From assembly GCF_021216655.1 (NCBI RefSeq), contig NZ_CP080437.1, positions 124,001-188,000 on the forward strand: 64,000 bases of DNA. Direction: 5' to 3'. The notes below the pieces were generated by a model. That model was not told the DNA's origin. It ran no database searches and saw only the letters and a program-made list of their open reading frames with translations. Origin of the DNA: Clavibacter michiganensis. GTDB taxonomy: Bacteria; Actinomycetota; Actinomycetes; Actinomycetales; Microbacteriaceae. Of the stretch, positions 35,315 to 45,886 are shown piece after piece (positions within the stretch are counted from its first letter, which is position 1; each line of letters opens with the position of its first letter). Position numbers and translations under genes: made by a program.

Positions 35315-35767
35315 ATGGCCGCCTCCCGCATCCGCGCGCTCCTCCGCGACGAGCGCGTGGCGTTCCTCCTCGTCGGCGGCTTCAACACCGCCTTCGCGTT
35401 CCTCCTCTTCGCGGGACTCGCCGCCACCGCGGGCCGGTCGCTCGATGCGGCGGGGCTGCCGCTGCTCGGATCCCTCGTGCCGCTCGCCGGGAGCTACGCC
35501 GTGGCCGTGCTCGTGGCGTTCGCCCTCTACCGGCGGCTCGTGTTCCGCGTCCGCGGCCACGTGCTGCGCGACCTCGCGCGCTTCGTGTCCGTGTACGCCG
35601 TGTCCATCACGCTCAACGCCGTCTCGCTGCCGGTGCTCGTCGCGCTCGGCGTCCCGCGCCTGATCGCGCAGGCGCTCATCGTGGTCGTGATCACGCTCAT
35701 CAGCTACGTCGGGCACCGCTGGTTCTCCTTCCGCCGGCCGCCCGGCGAGGGCGGCTCCGGCCGCTGA
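35315..35767 (+). CDS. GtrA-family membrane protein (2 of 3)
   Basis: A 150-residue four-helix GtrA protein. RDERVAFLLVGGFNTAFAFL at the N-terminus and ISYVGHRWFSFRRP at the end are nearly shared with the copy at 50.0 kb, which shows a recent duplication, while the copy at 26.6 kb differs. Likely flips a polyprenyl-phosphate sugar. It diverges from rmlB and is followed 25 bases later by rmlC, which has its own leaderless promoter. The ATG at 35315 follows gcgggg. Confidence 0.88.
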   Translation: MAASRIRALLRDERVAFLLVGGFNTAFAFLLFAGLAATAGRSLDAAGLPLLGSLVPLAGSYAVAVLVAFALYRRLVFRVRGHVLRDLARFVSVYAVSITLNAVSLPVLVALGVPRLIAQALIVVVITLISYVGHRWFSFRRPPGEGGSGR

Positions 35768-35779
35768 ACGGCCCGTTGC

Positions 35780-35785
35780 TAGACT
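35780..35785 (+). promoter_or_regulatory. -10 element of rmlC-rmlA, leaderless type
   Basis: TAGACT, then 7 bases (ccgaccc) before the GTG at 35793. Confidence 0.55.
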
Positions 35786-35792
35786 CCGACCC

Positions 35793-36398
35793 GTGCAGAT
35801 CCGAGAGCTCGCCGTGCCCGACGGCTACGAGATCACCCCCGTCCAGCGCGCCGACGACCGGGGCGTGTTCCTCGAGTGGTACCGGTTCGACGAGCTCGAG
35901 CGGGTCGTCGGACACCGGCTGGACCTGCGCCAGGCCAACATGAGCGTCTCCAAGCGCGGCGTCGTCCGCGGCGTGCACTTCGCCGACGTGCCGCGCGGCC
36001 AGGCCAAGTACGTGAAGGCCGTCTCCGGCGCCGTGCTCGACTTCGTCATCGACATCCGCGTCGGATCCCCGACCTTCGGGCAGTGGGACAGCGTGCGGCT
36101 CGACACCGAGACGCACAAGGCCGTCTACATCTCCGAGGGCCTCGGCCACTGCTTCGTCGCGCTCACCGACGACGCGGCCGTCACCTACCTCGTGAGCGAC
36201 GTCTACAACCCCGGCGCCGAGCACGGGATCACGCCGCTCGACCCCGAGCTCGGGCTCGTGTTCCCCGAGGAGGCCGGCGAGGCGCTCCTCTCCCCGAAGG
36301 ACCTCGAGGCCCCGACGCTCGCCGAGGCGGCGGCCGCCGGACTCCTCCCCACCTGGTCGGACATGCGCGCCTTCCACGACTCGCAGAAGGTGAGCTGA
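35793..36398 (+). CDS. rmlC: dTDP-4-dehydrorhamnose 3,5-epimerase
   Basis: A 201-residue cupin epimerase. The conserved substrate-binding strand QANMSVSKRGVVRGVHFAD carries the catalytic His, followed by GQAKYVKAVSGAVLDFVIDI and ISEGLGHCFVALTDDA. Length is normal. The GTG at 35793 is fixed by the promoter box 7 bases upstream. It is followed after 3 bases by rmlA, so both make dTDP-rhamnose precursors from one short operon. Confidence 0.95.
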   Translation: MQIRELAVPDGYEITPVQRADDRGVFLEWYRFDELERVVGHRLDLRQANMSVSKRGVVRGVHFADVPRGQAKYVKAVSGAVLDFVIDIRVGSPTFGQWDSVRLDTETHKAVYISEGLGHCFVALTDDAAVTYLVSDVYNPGAEHGITPLDPELGLVFPEEAGEALLSPKDLEAPTLAEAAAAGLLPTWSDMRAFHDSQKVS

Positions 36399-36401
36399 CC
36401 C

Positions 36402-37265
36402 ATGAAGGGCATCATCCTGGCCGGCGGCTCCGGCACCCGGCTCTGGCCGATCACGAAGGGCATCAGCAAGCAGCTGATGCCGATCTACGACAAGCCGATG
36501 ATCTACTACCCCCTGTCGACGCTGATGATGGCGGACATCCGCGAGGTGCTCATCATCACGACGCCCGAGTACAACGACCAGTTCCGGGCGCTGCTCGGCG
36601 ACGGCTCGCACCTCGGCATGCGCATCGAGTACGCCGTGCAGCCCTCGCCCGACGGCCTCGCGCAGGCCTTCGTCATCGGCGAGGAGTTCATCGGCGACGA
36701 CTCGGTCGCGCTCGTCCTCGGCGACAACATCTTCCACGGCGCCGGCCTCGGCACGAGCCTGCGGAAGAACACCGAGATCGACGGCGCGCTGATCTTCGCG
36801 TACCACGTGGCGGATCCGACGGCCTACGGCGTCGTGGAGTTCGACGGCGACTTCACGGCCGTCTCCATCGAGGAGAAGCCCGCGCAGCCGAAGAGCGCGT
36901 ACGCGGTGCCCGGCCTCTACTTCTTCGACAACGACGTGGTCGAGATCGCCAAGGGCATCCAGCCCAGCGAGCGCGGCGAGCTCGAGATCACGGCCGTCAA
37001 CGACCACTACCTCCAGGCGGGCCGCCTCCACGTGCAGGTGCTCGACCGGGGCACCGCGTGGCTCGACACCGGCACGTTCGAGAGCATGATGCAGGCCTCC
37101 GAGTACGTGAAGGTCATCGAGGACCGCCAGGGCTTCAAGATCGGCTGCATCGAGGAGATCGCGTACCGCGCCGGCTGGATCGACCGCGACGCCCTCGAGG
37201 AGCTCGCGCGACCCCTCATCAAGAGCGGGTACGGCCGCTACCTCGTCACGCTGCTCGACGCGTAG
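36402..37265 (+). CDS. rmlA: Glucose-1-phosphate thymidylyltransferase
   Basis: A 287-residue nucleotidyltransferase that makes dTDP-glucose, the first step to dTDP-rhamnose. N-terminal pyrophosphorylase signature [20 protein letters not shown] followed by [16 protein letters not shown], and [13 protein letters not shown] with the metal Asp. The ATG is 3 bases after rmlC. A hairpin lies between its stop and the converging epimerase gene. Confidence 0.96.
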   Translation: MKGIILAGGSGTRLWPITKGISKQLMPIYDKPMIYYPLSTLMMADIREVLIITTPEYNDQFRALLGDGSHLGMRIEYAVQPSPDGLAQAFVIGEEFIGDDSVALVLGDNIFHGAGLGTSLRKNTEIDGALIFAYHVADPTAYGVVEFDGDFTAVSIEEKPAQPKSAYAVPGLYFFDNDVVEIAKGIQPSERGELEITAVNDHYLQAGRLHVQVLDRGTAWLDTGTFESMMQASEYVKVIEDRQGFKIGCIEEIAYRAGWIDRDALEELARPLIKSGYGRYLVTLLDA

Positions 37266-37275
37266 CGGCCGGCAC

Positions 37276-37293
37276 GACGCGCGTCCGCGCGTC
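37276..37293. terminator. Hairpin between convergent rmlA and epimerase genes
   Basis: GACGCGCG (37276-37283) pairs perfectly with CGCGCGTC (37286-37293), with only two loop bases; sequence on both sides adds weaker pairing. Possible bidirectional terminator. Confidence 0.5.
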
Positions 37294-37313
37294 GCGGGTC
37301 AGCGCCTCTCGCG

Positions 37314-38291
37314 TCAACGCGTGGTGAGGGCGCCGGACTGCATGCCGGAGATGAGGGCCTGCGCCGTGATGTGGATCCCGGCGGGCAGCGGCATCGTGTC
37401 GCGCTCGTCGAGGTCGGGCCACACGACGCTCGCGAGGCGCAGGTCCACCGCCTGGTAGCCCGCGAGGGGCGACAGGCCGAGCATCACGTGGGGCCGCGCC
37501 TTGCCGAGGGCCGTGAAGTGCCCGAGCAGCGCGCTGATGGTGACCGGCTGCCCCGACGCGAGGATCTTCACCACGTGGGTGTCCGCCGGCAGGCCGAGCA
37601 GGCGGGCGGCCGCGTCCCGAACGAGGCCGGCGCAGTCGTCGGCGTACAGGTAGTCGCGCACCGTCTCGAGCGGCACGTAGATCGAGGCCGGGGTGGGGGA
37701 GAGGTTCGCCCTCGCCAGCTGCGTGATGAGGCCCTGCGGCTTGCCGACCGCCTGGCGCGGCCCGTAGAGGTTCGCGATGCGCCCGATGAGGGTGCGCACG
37801 CCGGCGCGCTCGCCGAACGCGCGCACGAGGCCCTCCGCGCGGAGCTTCGCCTCCCCGTAGGGCGCGAGCGGCCGGGGCTCCGTCGCCTCCGTGAACGGCG
37901 GGCTCGCCGCGCCCGCGTAGACGCCGCCCGCGGACGACGAGTAGAACAGCGCGCCGCCGGGCGCCGGGTCGGCCGCGGCGGCCAGGGCGATCTCGTCCAG
38001 CACCGCCTCGAGCTGCCCGAGCTCGTGATCCAGCTGCGCGCGCGTGCTGCCGGTGACCGCGGCGCCCGCGCACCACATGACGGCCCAGCGACCGGCCGCG
38101 CGGCCCGCCGCGAGGAGCCGCTCCGCCTCGGTGCGCGCCGCCCGGCGCATGACGCCCTCGTCCGAGGTCGACCAGGGCAGGGGCTCGGCGGTGACGGGCG
38201 CCCAGCGGGGATCCGCCGTCAGGGCGTCGAGCAGCGACGCACCGAGGAGGCCCCGGGCGCCGATGACCCAGACGGGGACGGCGGCCGTCAT
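37314..38291 (-). CDS. NAD-dependent epimerase/dehydratase family protein
   Basis: A 325-residue extended SDR. Nucleotide site WVIGARGLLGASLLDAL at the N-terminus, active-site serine stretch LFYSSSAGGVYAG and YGEAKLRAEG (Tyr, Lys), then GRIANLYGPRQ. The substrate is not clear: it lies at the end of a GT2-GT2-SDR operon joined by 4-base overlaps, so it probably makes a nucleotide sugar used by one of those transferases. Start ATG 38291 overlaps the upstream stop. Confidence 0.85.
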   Translation of the reverse strand: MTAAVPVWVIGARGLLGASLLDALTADPRWAPVTAEPLPWSTSDEGVMRRAARTEAERLLAAGRAAGRWAVMWCAGAAVTGSTRAQLDHELGQLEAVLDEIALAAAADPAPGGALFYSSSAGGVYAGAASPPFTEATEPRPLAPYGEAKLRAEGLVRAFGERAGVRTLIGRIANLYGPRQAVGKPQGLITQLARANLSPTPASIYVPLETVRDYLYADDCAGLVRDAAARLLGLPADTHVVKILASGQPVTISALLGHFTALGKARPHVMLGLSPLAGYQAVDLRLASVVWPDLDERDTMPLPAGIHITAQALISGMQSGALTTR

Positions 38292-39319
38292 ACGTGCCCG
38301 CGCGGCGGACGGCCATGCGGGCCGTCGAGGGGGTCGCGCACGATCAGGTACGCGGGTCGGCCCTGCGCCATGCCGACCGCGACGCCGACGTACTCCGCGA
38401 TGATCCCCAGGGAGAACAGGATGATGCCGCTCGACGCCAGGATCGTGACGATGGTCGAGGCCCAGCCCGCCGGCACCGAGTTGTCGGTGAGGCGGCTGAC
38501 GACGATGACGATCACGAAGATCAGCGCGACGACGAGGAAGAGCGCCCCGAGGACGCTCACGGCGCGCAGGCCCCGGGTGCCGCTGGAGAGCACCATCCGC
38601 CAGAAGTGCGAGAAGAGGCGGCGGGGCGAGTAGCCCGACTGCCGCTCGCCCTCGTCGCGCAGCGTGATGTCGCACGTCGAGACCCGGTTCGCGACCCAGC
38701 CGAGCGCGATGTCGAGGTAGACGCCCGACCCCGCGTACGCGGCGACGCTCCGGCCGACGGAGCCGAGCATCAGCCGGTAGCTCTGGAACTGCTCGGCGTC
38801 CTGGTCCGACGACATGGCGTTGAGGACGACCTTCGCGCCGCGGGAGGCGACGTTGCGGAGGAGCCCGTGCGAGGGCGTGTTGGTGGGCTTCGCGTAGACG
38901 ACCGACGCGAGGTCGCGCATGGCGACGTCGAGCATGTCGGGGATGAAGCCCGGGTCGTGCTGGCCGTCCTCGTCGAGCGTGACGATCCAGTCCCCGCCCG
39001 ACGAGGCCATGCCCGCGAGGGTCGCGGCGTGCTGCCCGAAGTTGCGGCTCAGCCAGATCGGGCGGACGAAGGGGTGCAGTCGCCGCAGCTCGCGGATGAC
39101 GCGGGGGGACCCGTCGCGCCCGTTGTCGAAGACGAGGAGGACCTCGGTGACGGCGTAGCTGTGGCCGTCGCGGCTGATCTGCGGCGCGGTGAACGGCTCG
39201 ATCTCGGCGAGCAGCGCCTCGAGCGTGAGCTCGCCCTGGTACACGGGGATGACGACGGAGACGGAGTGGTCCGGGGGGAGCACGGTCTCGCCCGCGTCCC
39301 GCGGCTCGACGGCGGTCAC
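38288..39319 (-). CDS. GtrB/DPM1-like glycosyltransferase with two C-terminal membrane helices
   Basis: A 343-residue GT2 protein. The GT-A domain has VSVVIPVYQGELTLEALLAE, the DxD-type WIVTLDEDGQHDP and QSYRLMLGSVGRSV. Two helices near residues 250-315 (ALFLVVALIFVIVIVVSRL and ASSGIILFSLGIIAEYVGVA) give the GtrB/ArnC architecture: such enzymes load a sugar onto undecaprenyl phosphate in the cytoplasm. GtrA-type flippases occur three times in the window. The GTG at 39319 overlaps the next upstream gene. Confidence 0.88.
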   Translation of the reverse strand: MTAVEPRDAGETVLPPDHSVSVVIPVYQGELTLEALLAEIEPFTAPQISRDGHSYAVTEVLLVFDNGRDGSPRVIRELRRLHPFVRPIWLSRNFGQHAATLAGMASSGGDWIVTLDEDGQHDPGFIPDMLDVAMRDLASVVYAKPTNTPSHGLLRNVASRGAKVVLNAMSSDQDAEQFQSYRLMLGSVGRSVAAYAGSGVYLDIALGWVANRVSTCDITLRDEGERQSGYSPRRLFSHFWRMVLSSGTRGLRAVSVLGALFLVVALIFVIVIVVSRLTDNSVPAGWASTIVTILASSGIILFSLGIIAEYVGVAVGMAQGRPAYLIVRDPLDGPHGRPPRGHV

Positions 39320-40170
39320 GCGGCGCTCCCGGCCGAGCGCGACATGCGCCGCCCGAGGTAGAGGTACACGAGCCGGCGGGAGAGCGCCTTGGCCCGGGCC
39401 ATCAGGTCGCCGAGCAGGACGTCGGCCCTGCTGACGACGCCGGGGTGGGCCTCGAGCACCCAGCGGTGGAACCCGGCCGCGGCGCTGGCCTGCTCGCCCG
39501 CGAGGCGCACGCTCCACTGCGAGTCGGAGATCCGGAACCCCGCGAGCGCCTTCGGCCCCACGGATGCGAAGTCGCCGCGGAGCAGCACCTTCGCGTACGT
39601 GGTCTCGTCGATGAGGTACGGCCAGCGCGAGTCCCACCAGCCCACGGCCTCGAGGTCGGCCCGGCGCATGAGCACGCAGCCCGGCTCGCCGAAGATGTTG
39701 GTGCCCGAGCGGATGGTGCGGCGGACGGCCGCGGCGCCCGAGATGGCGATGCGGGATCCGGAGACGCCGTGGTCGCGCACGATGGGGCGGCTGTCCGCGT
39801 CGACGATGTCCCGCGGGGAGGCGACGAGCACGACGGACGGCGAGGCGTCGAGCTCGGCCACCTGGCGCTCGAGGATCGTGGGGTAGAGGAGGTCGTCGCC
39901 GCAGACCAGCTTGATGAGCTCGCCGCCGGCCTCCTGGCTCACGCGGTTCCAGTTGCGGAGGGCCCCGCCGCCCGCCTCGGTGCGGAGCAGGCGGACGCGC
40001 GGCTCGTCGGCGTAGCGCTGCATGACGTCCCACGTCCCGTCGGTGGAGGAGTGGTCCGCGATCACGACCTCGAAGTCGGTGAACGTCTGCGCCAGCACGG
40101 AGTCGACCGTCTCGGCGAGGTAGTCGGCGTTGTTGTATGCGGGGATGACGATCGAGACGCGTGGGGGCAC
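39316..40170 (-). CDS. Glycosyltransferase family 2
   Basis: A 284-residue GT-A transferase: VSIVIPAYNNADYLAETVDS, IADHSSTDGTW, then the DxD-like KLVCGDDLLYP and ETTYAKVLLRGDF. No membrane helices. The GTG at 40170 has a good ribosome site (aaggaga). First gene of the three-gene operon leading to the GtrB-like enzyme and the SDR. Donor and acceptor unknown. Confidence 0.87.
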   Translation of the reverse strand: MPPRVSIVIPAYNNADYLAETVDSVLAQTFTDFEVVIADHSSTDGTWDVMQRYADEPRVRLLRTEAGGGALRNWNRVSQEAGGELIKLVCGDDLLYPTILERQVAELDASPSVVLVASPRDIVDADSRPIVRDHGVSGSRIAISGAAAVRRTIRSGTNIFGEPGCVLMRRADLEAVGWWDSRWPYLIDETTYAKVLLRGDFASVGPKALAGFRISDSQWSVRLAGEQASAAAGFHRWVLEAHPGVVSRADVLLGDLMARAKALSRRLVYLYLGRRMSRSAGSAA

Positions 40171-40442
40171 GTGGCTCTCCTTCGGCGAGGCAGGAGGGGA
40201 CGCGCCCGGGTCGAGGCCCACCCGGTGCACGTCATCGTGCGACGTGCGACGGAGACCGTGGGCGACCGCGGTGCGCGTGCGGACGGGGGCCATCCTCTCA
40301 CGGCGCCCGCCCGCGACCCGGGAGGCCGCGGTGCGCACCGGGCGGTGCTCACGGGGCCGGGAGGAGCCAGGCGTTAGGGTGAGTCCCGCCCGCGCCGACC
40401 CAGCCGGCCCGGGCGGCACACGACGAACGGACTCCTCTCCCC
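40171..40442. promoter_or_regulatory. Divergent 272-base control region with palindrome and -10 element
   Basis: Separates the minus-strand GT2 operon from the plus-strand membrane glycosyltransferase. It holds an 11-base direct repeat CCGCGGTGCGC (40266-40276 and 40326-40336), the second copy running into the palindrome CGGTGCGCACCG (40329-40340), and TAGGGT at 40375-40380, about 63 bases before the ATG at 40443. The palindrome ends 34 bases upstream of that -10 box, a usual place for an operator. No gene seen. Confidence 0.5.
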
Positions 40443-42656
40443 ATGCGCAGCAAGCTCCTGTGGCCGATCGCCGCCGTCGCCGCCACGGTGGTCGGCGCGA
40501 TCATCCCGATGCTTTTCTTCACGGGCTACTACTTCGTGAACGACACGGAGGCAGGGGCCTACGGCCAGTGGTTCGAGATCGGCCGCCGGATCCTCGACGG
40601 CAACTGGTCCCTGCTGAACCCGACGGTGTGGCAGTCCGGCAACTACCAGGCCGAGGGTGCGTGGGGCATCTACAGCCCGTTCCTCTGGGCGGTCGGCCTC
40701 GGCTCGCAGCTCATGTCGAACGCGGCCCTGTACTCGACCATCGTCAAGCTCGTGTGCCTCGCCATCGCGTCCGCGGGCCTCTACGTCCTGGCGCGCGCCT
40801 ACGGCGTGACCCGCCCCTGGGCCGCGGTCGTGGCCACGGCGGTGCCGCTGGCCGGCTTCACCCTCTACTTCGACGCCCCCTCCTGGGTCAACGGCCTCAT
40901 GGCCTGGGCGTTCTGGCCCCTCGCCGTCGGCCTGTCGCGGCGCGTCGTGCGCGCCCGCGCCAACCCCGTGGGCGCCGTCCTCGCCGCCGTCACCGTGGTG
41001 GGCATCGGCTACGCGGCCGCCACGCTCATGCTGGCGGCGGCGCTCGGGGCGCTGCTCGTCGAGGCGCTCATCCGCCGCCGTCGTCCTGAGGTGCTGCGGG
41101 CCCTCGGGCTCTCGGTGATCGCCGGGCTCTTCGCGATCCTGGTGCACCTGCCCGGGGTGCTCACCTCCTCCGTGTCAGGGCGCTCCAACTCGATCGGCAA
41201 CGACGGCTTCCTCACGGTCGACCTCAGCGACCTGGCCATCTCGGGGATGCCCATGGGCAGTCCGTTCATGGACTACTACAACGGCACCATCCCGGGCGCC
41301 CCCATCACCTACATCTCCTGGCTCGTCCCGCTGCTCGTGCTCATCGACTGGCGCCGGCTCTGGGCGCTGCTGCGGGGGAGGCCGTCGATCCTCATCATCG
41401 GCGTCGCGGCGATCGCGGGCGTCCTCGCGCCCTCGGAGATCGGGCCGCTCCGCTACCCGGTGCGCATCGTCCCGTACCTCACGACCGTCATCGTCCTCGT
41501 CCTCGCGCTCGGCTTCTCGCGCAGCATGCGCCGCGTGCTCACGCGGCGCCACCTCTACGCCGCGTGGGCCATCGTCGCCGTCAACGGGGCGCTGCTCCTG
41601 ACGCAGGATCCGCGCGCGCTCAAGCCCGCGATCGTGGCCGTGGCGCTCGTCGGCGCGCTCGTCCTCCTCGTCTACGGGCTGGCCGTCGGCTGGCGACCGC
41701 GTCGCGGGCCCGCCGTGCTCGGCCGCGTCGCCGACCGGGCCCGCGCCACGGGCAGGTCCCGGTCCGCCGCCATGGCCGTCGTCGCGATCGTCGGCACCGT
41801 CGCGCTCCTCGTGCCGCAGCACTACCGCTCGCCCAAGTCGCCGCTGGAGACGTACGACCTCCCCGCGGACGTCAGCGCCTACAGCACGCAGCTCCCGCGC
41901 GCGGAGGGCGACATCCTCGTGGTCGGGTTCCCGCAGACCACCGACTACGCGGAGACCCTCCTCGGCAACTCCTGGTACGTCACGGGCAAGCCGGTCCAGA
42001 ACGCCTACTCCTCCGTCTACTACCCGGGCTACGGCAACAAGGTCTGCATGCAGTTCAACGGGCTCACCTGCGGCGCGCTGTACGAGCGCCTGTTCCAGCC
42101 GGTGAGGGGATCCGACACCGGCGTCGACCTGGTCGACCTCATCGGCGCGAGCACCGTCCAGGTGATCAAGGCCCAGCGGGGGAGCGACCCGGCGAAGACC
42201 GTCGCGCGCAGCGACTGGGAGGACGTCCCGTCCGGCTGGAGCGTCGTCGAGGACACGCCCACCACGCGCACGATCGTCCGCGACACCCCGCTCAAGGGCG
42301 CGGGCGGCATCGCGTGGGAGTCGGACGGCACGCGGGTGACGCTGCTGCACGACGACCCGATGGGATCCACCTTCCGCGTCGACGCCGCCCCCGCGGACGG
42401 CGGCACGGTCGCCCTCGCCCTCATCCCGTGGCCGGGCTACCAGGTGTCGGGCGCCGAGCTGCGCGCGAAGCCGGTCGACGGCTTCCTGCTCGGCGTGGAC
42501 GTCTCCGCGGCGGACGTCGGCAAGACCGTCACGGTGTCGTTCTGGAGCCCGGGCTGGCAGGTGCAGGTCGGGTCCGCCGCCCTCGTGATCCTCCTCACCG
42601 CGGCGTGGGCGATCGGCCGCCTCGTCGTGCGCCGCCGCCGGGTGACCGCACGATGA
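40443..42656 (+). CDS. Large membrane protein, probable GT-C-type glycosyltransferase
   Basis: A 737-residue protein with about 11-12 membrane helices in the first 450 residues, a large extracytoplasmic C-terminal region (about 450-705) and a final anchor helix with RRRRVTAR. The first outside loop has NDTEAGAYGQWFEIGRRILD, acidic residues at the place where GT-C enzymes keep catalytic Asp/Glu. No exact family is recognised; the layout recalls YfhO-like glycosyltransferases. It could use a lipid-linked sugar supplied by the GtrB-like and GtrA-like proteins nearby (inference). Its stop overlaps the next transferase (ATGA). Confidence 0.78.
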   Translation: MRSKLLWPIAAVAATVVGAIIPMLFFTGYYFVNDTEAGAYGQWFEIGRRILDGNWSLLNPTVWQSGNYQAEGAWGIYSPFLWAVGLGSQLMSNAALYSTIVKLVCLAIASAGLYVLARAYGVTRPWAAVVATAVPLAGFTLYFDAPSWVNGLMAWAFWPLAVGLSRRVVRARANPVGAVLAAVTVVGIGYAAATLMLAAALGALLVEALIRRRRPEVLRALGLSVIAGLFAILVHLPGVLTSSVSGRSNSIGNDGFLTVDLSDLAISGMPMGSPFMDYYNGTIPGAPITYISWLVPLLVLIDWRRLWALLRGRPSILIIGVAAIAGVLAPSEIGPLRYPVRIVPYLTTVIVLVLALGFSRSMRRVLTRRHLYAAWAIVAVNGALLLTQDPRALKPAIVAVALVGALVLLVYGLAVGWRPRRGPAVLGRVADRARATGRSRSAAMAVVAIVGTVALLVPQHYRSPKSPLETYDLPADVSAYSTQLPRAEGDILVVGFPQTTDYAETLLGNSWYVTGKPVQNAYSSVYYPGYGNKVCMQFNGLTCGALYERLFQPVRGSDTGVDLVDLIGASTVQVIKAQRGSDPAKTVARSDWEDVPSGWSVVEDTPTTRTIVRDTPLKGAGGIAWESDGTRVTLLHDDPMGSTFRVDAAPADGGTVALALIPWPGYQVSGAELRAKPVDGFLLGVDVSAADVGKTVTVSFWSPGWQVQVGSAALVILLTAAWAIGRLVVRRRRVTAR

Positions 42657-43615
42657 CCGGGCTGCCGCCGCGCGTCGTCGCGGTCGTCGTCGCCTGGAAC
42701 CGGCGGGAGCTCGTCGTCGAGACGCTGGCCGCGCTTGCCGCGCAGACGGTTCCGCTGCACGACGTGGTCGTCATCGACAACGCGTCGACGGACGGATCGG
42801 CGGACGTCATCCGCGCGCGGTTCCCGGAGGTCGCGCTCACGACGCTGCCGACGAACACCGGGGGCGCCGGCGGGTTCACCGCGGGCATCGAGCGCGCGCT
42901 GTCGGCCCACGACGCCGAGCTGGTGTGGCTGATGGACGACGACACCGTCCCGGATCCCCCCGCGCTCGAGGAGCTGCTGCGGGCGCGCGCCGCCGCCCCG
43001 CGCGGCACGGTCGTCCTCGCGTCCGCCGTGCGCTGGACGGACGGCCGCCCGCACCCCATGAACACCCCGCGCACCCGTCCCTCGGCGACCCGCGCCAGCG
43101 TCGAGCGCGCCGCACGGCACGGCTGCACGCCCGTCCGCACGGCGTCCTTCGTGTCGATGATGATCGAGGTCGACGCCATCCGCGCCCACGGGCTGCCCAT
43201 GGCCGACTACTTCCTCTGGAACGACGACTTCGAGTACTCGGCGCGCCTCCTGCGCCGGGGCCGCGGGTACCTCGTGCACGGCAGCACGGTCGAGCACCGC
43301 ACCCGCACGTTCGGGTCGACCGACGTGGATCCCGGCGCGCGCTTCGTCTTCGAGGTGCGCAACAAGATCTGGATGCTGCGGCTCTCCCGCGCCCTCGCGC
43401 CAGCGGAGCGCGTGCTCTACGCGGGCGCGGCGCTCGTCGGCTGGGCGCGGACGATCGCGCGATCCGCGGATCGGCCGCTGCTGATCCGCGGCCTGGTCGA
43501 CGGGATCCGCCAGGGCCTGGGACGCCGTCCCCGCCCGGCCGCGGAGGTCCTCGCCGGCCTCGGCGGCATCACCGAGGGCGTGCGCCGCATCGAGGCGGGT
43601 GCCGGTCGCTCCTGA
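42653..43615 (+). CDS. Glycosyltransferase family 2 (rhamnosyl/galactofuranosyl type)
   Basis: A 320-residue GT-A transferase. VVAVVVAWNRRELVVETLAA, VVIDNASTDGS, NTGGAGGFTAGIERAL and the metal motif WLMDDDTVPDP, then FLWNDDFEYSARLLRRG as the catalytic-base region. The NTGGAGGF and DDD pattern is that of WbbL and GlfT1 transferases that start or extend wall galactan linkers. ATG 42653 overlaps the membrane protein stop. A role close to mycobacterial WbbL (rhamnosyl linker) is plausible given the rhamnose genes, not proven. Confidence 0.88.
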   Translation: MTGLPPRVVAVVVAWNRRELVVETLAALAAQTVPLHDVVVIDNASTDGSADVIRARFPEVALTTLPTNTGGAGGFTAGIERALSAHDAELVWLMDDDTVPDPPALEELLRARAAAPRGTVVLASAVRWTDGRPHPMNTPRTRPSATRASVERAARHGCTPVRTASFVSMMIEVDAIRAHGLPMADYFLWNDDFEYSARLLRRGRGYLVHGSTVEHRTRTFGSTDVDPGARFVFEVRNKIWMLRLSRALAPAERVLYAGAALVGWARTIARSADRPLLIRGLVDGIRQGLGRRPRPAAEVLAGLGGITEGVRRIEAGAGRS

Positions 43616-43710
43616 GCGCTCCCGCACCGCATCGCCCGGCATCGGCGGCCCGCCGTCCGACGCCCGTCCGCCGGGCCGCACAGCCGCCGGGATCCCCGCC
43701 GGGCTCCCGG

Positions 43711-43716
43711 TAGACT
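43711..43716 (+). promoter_or_regulatory. -10 element of the GT2 gene at 43.8 kb
   Basis: TAGACT about 90 bases before the GTG at 43807. The leader ends with a ribosome site in gatggagg, 5 bases from the GTG. Confidence 0.45.
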
Positions 43717-43806
43717 CTGGTGCTCGACGCGCCGCGGCCCGCCCGGCCGCCCGCCAGGCACCGACGGCCCCGCTGCGCACGCAGCACGGAACATGATGGA
43801 GGACCC

Positions 43807-45885
<2,079 letters not shown>

Positions 45886-45886
<1 letters not shown>

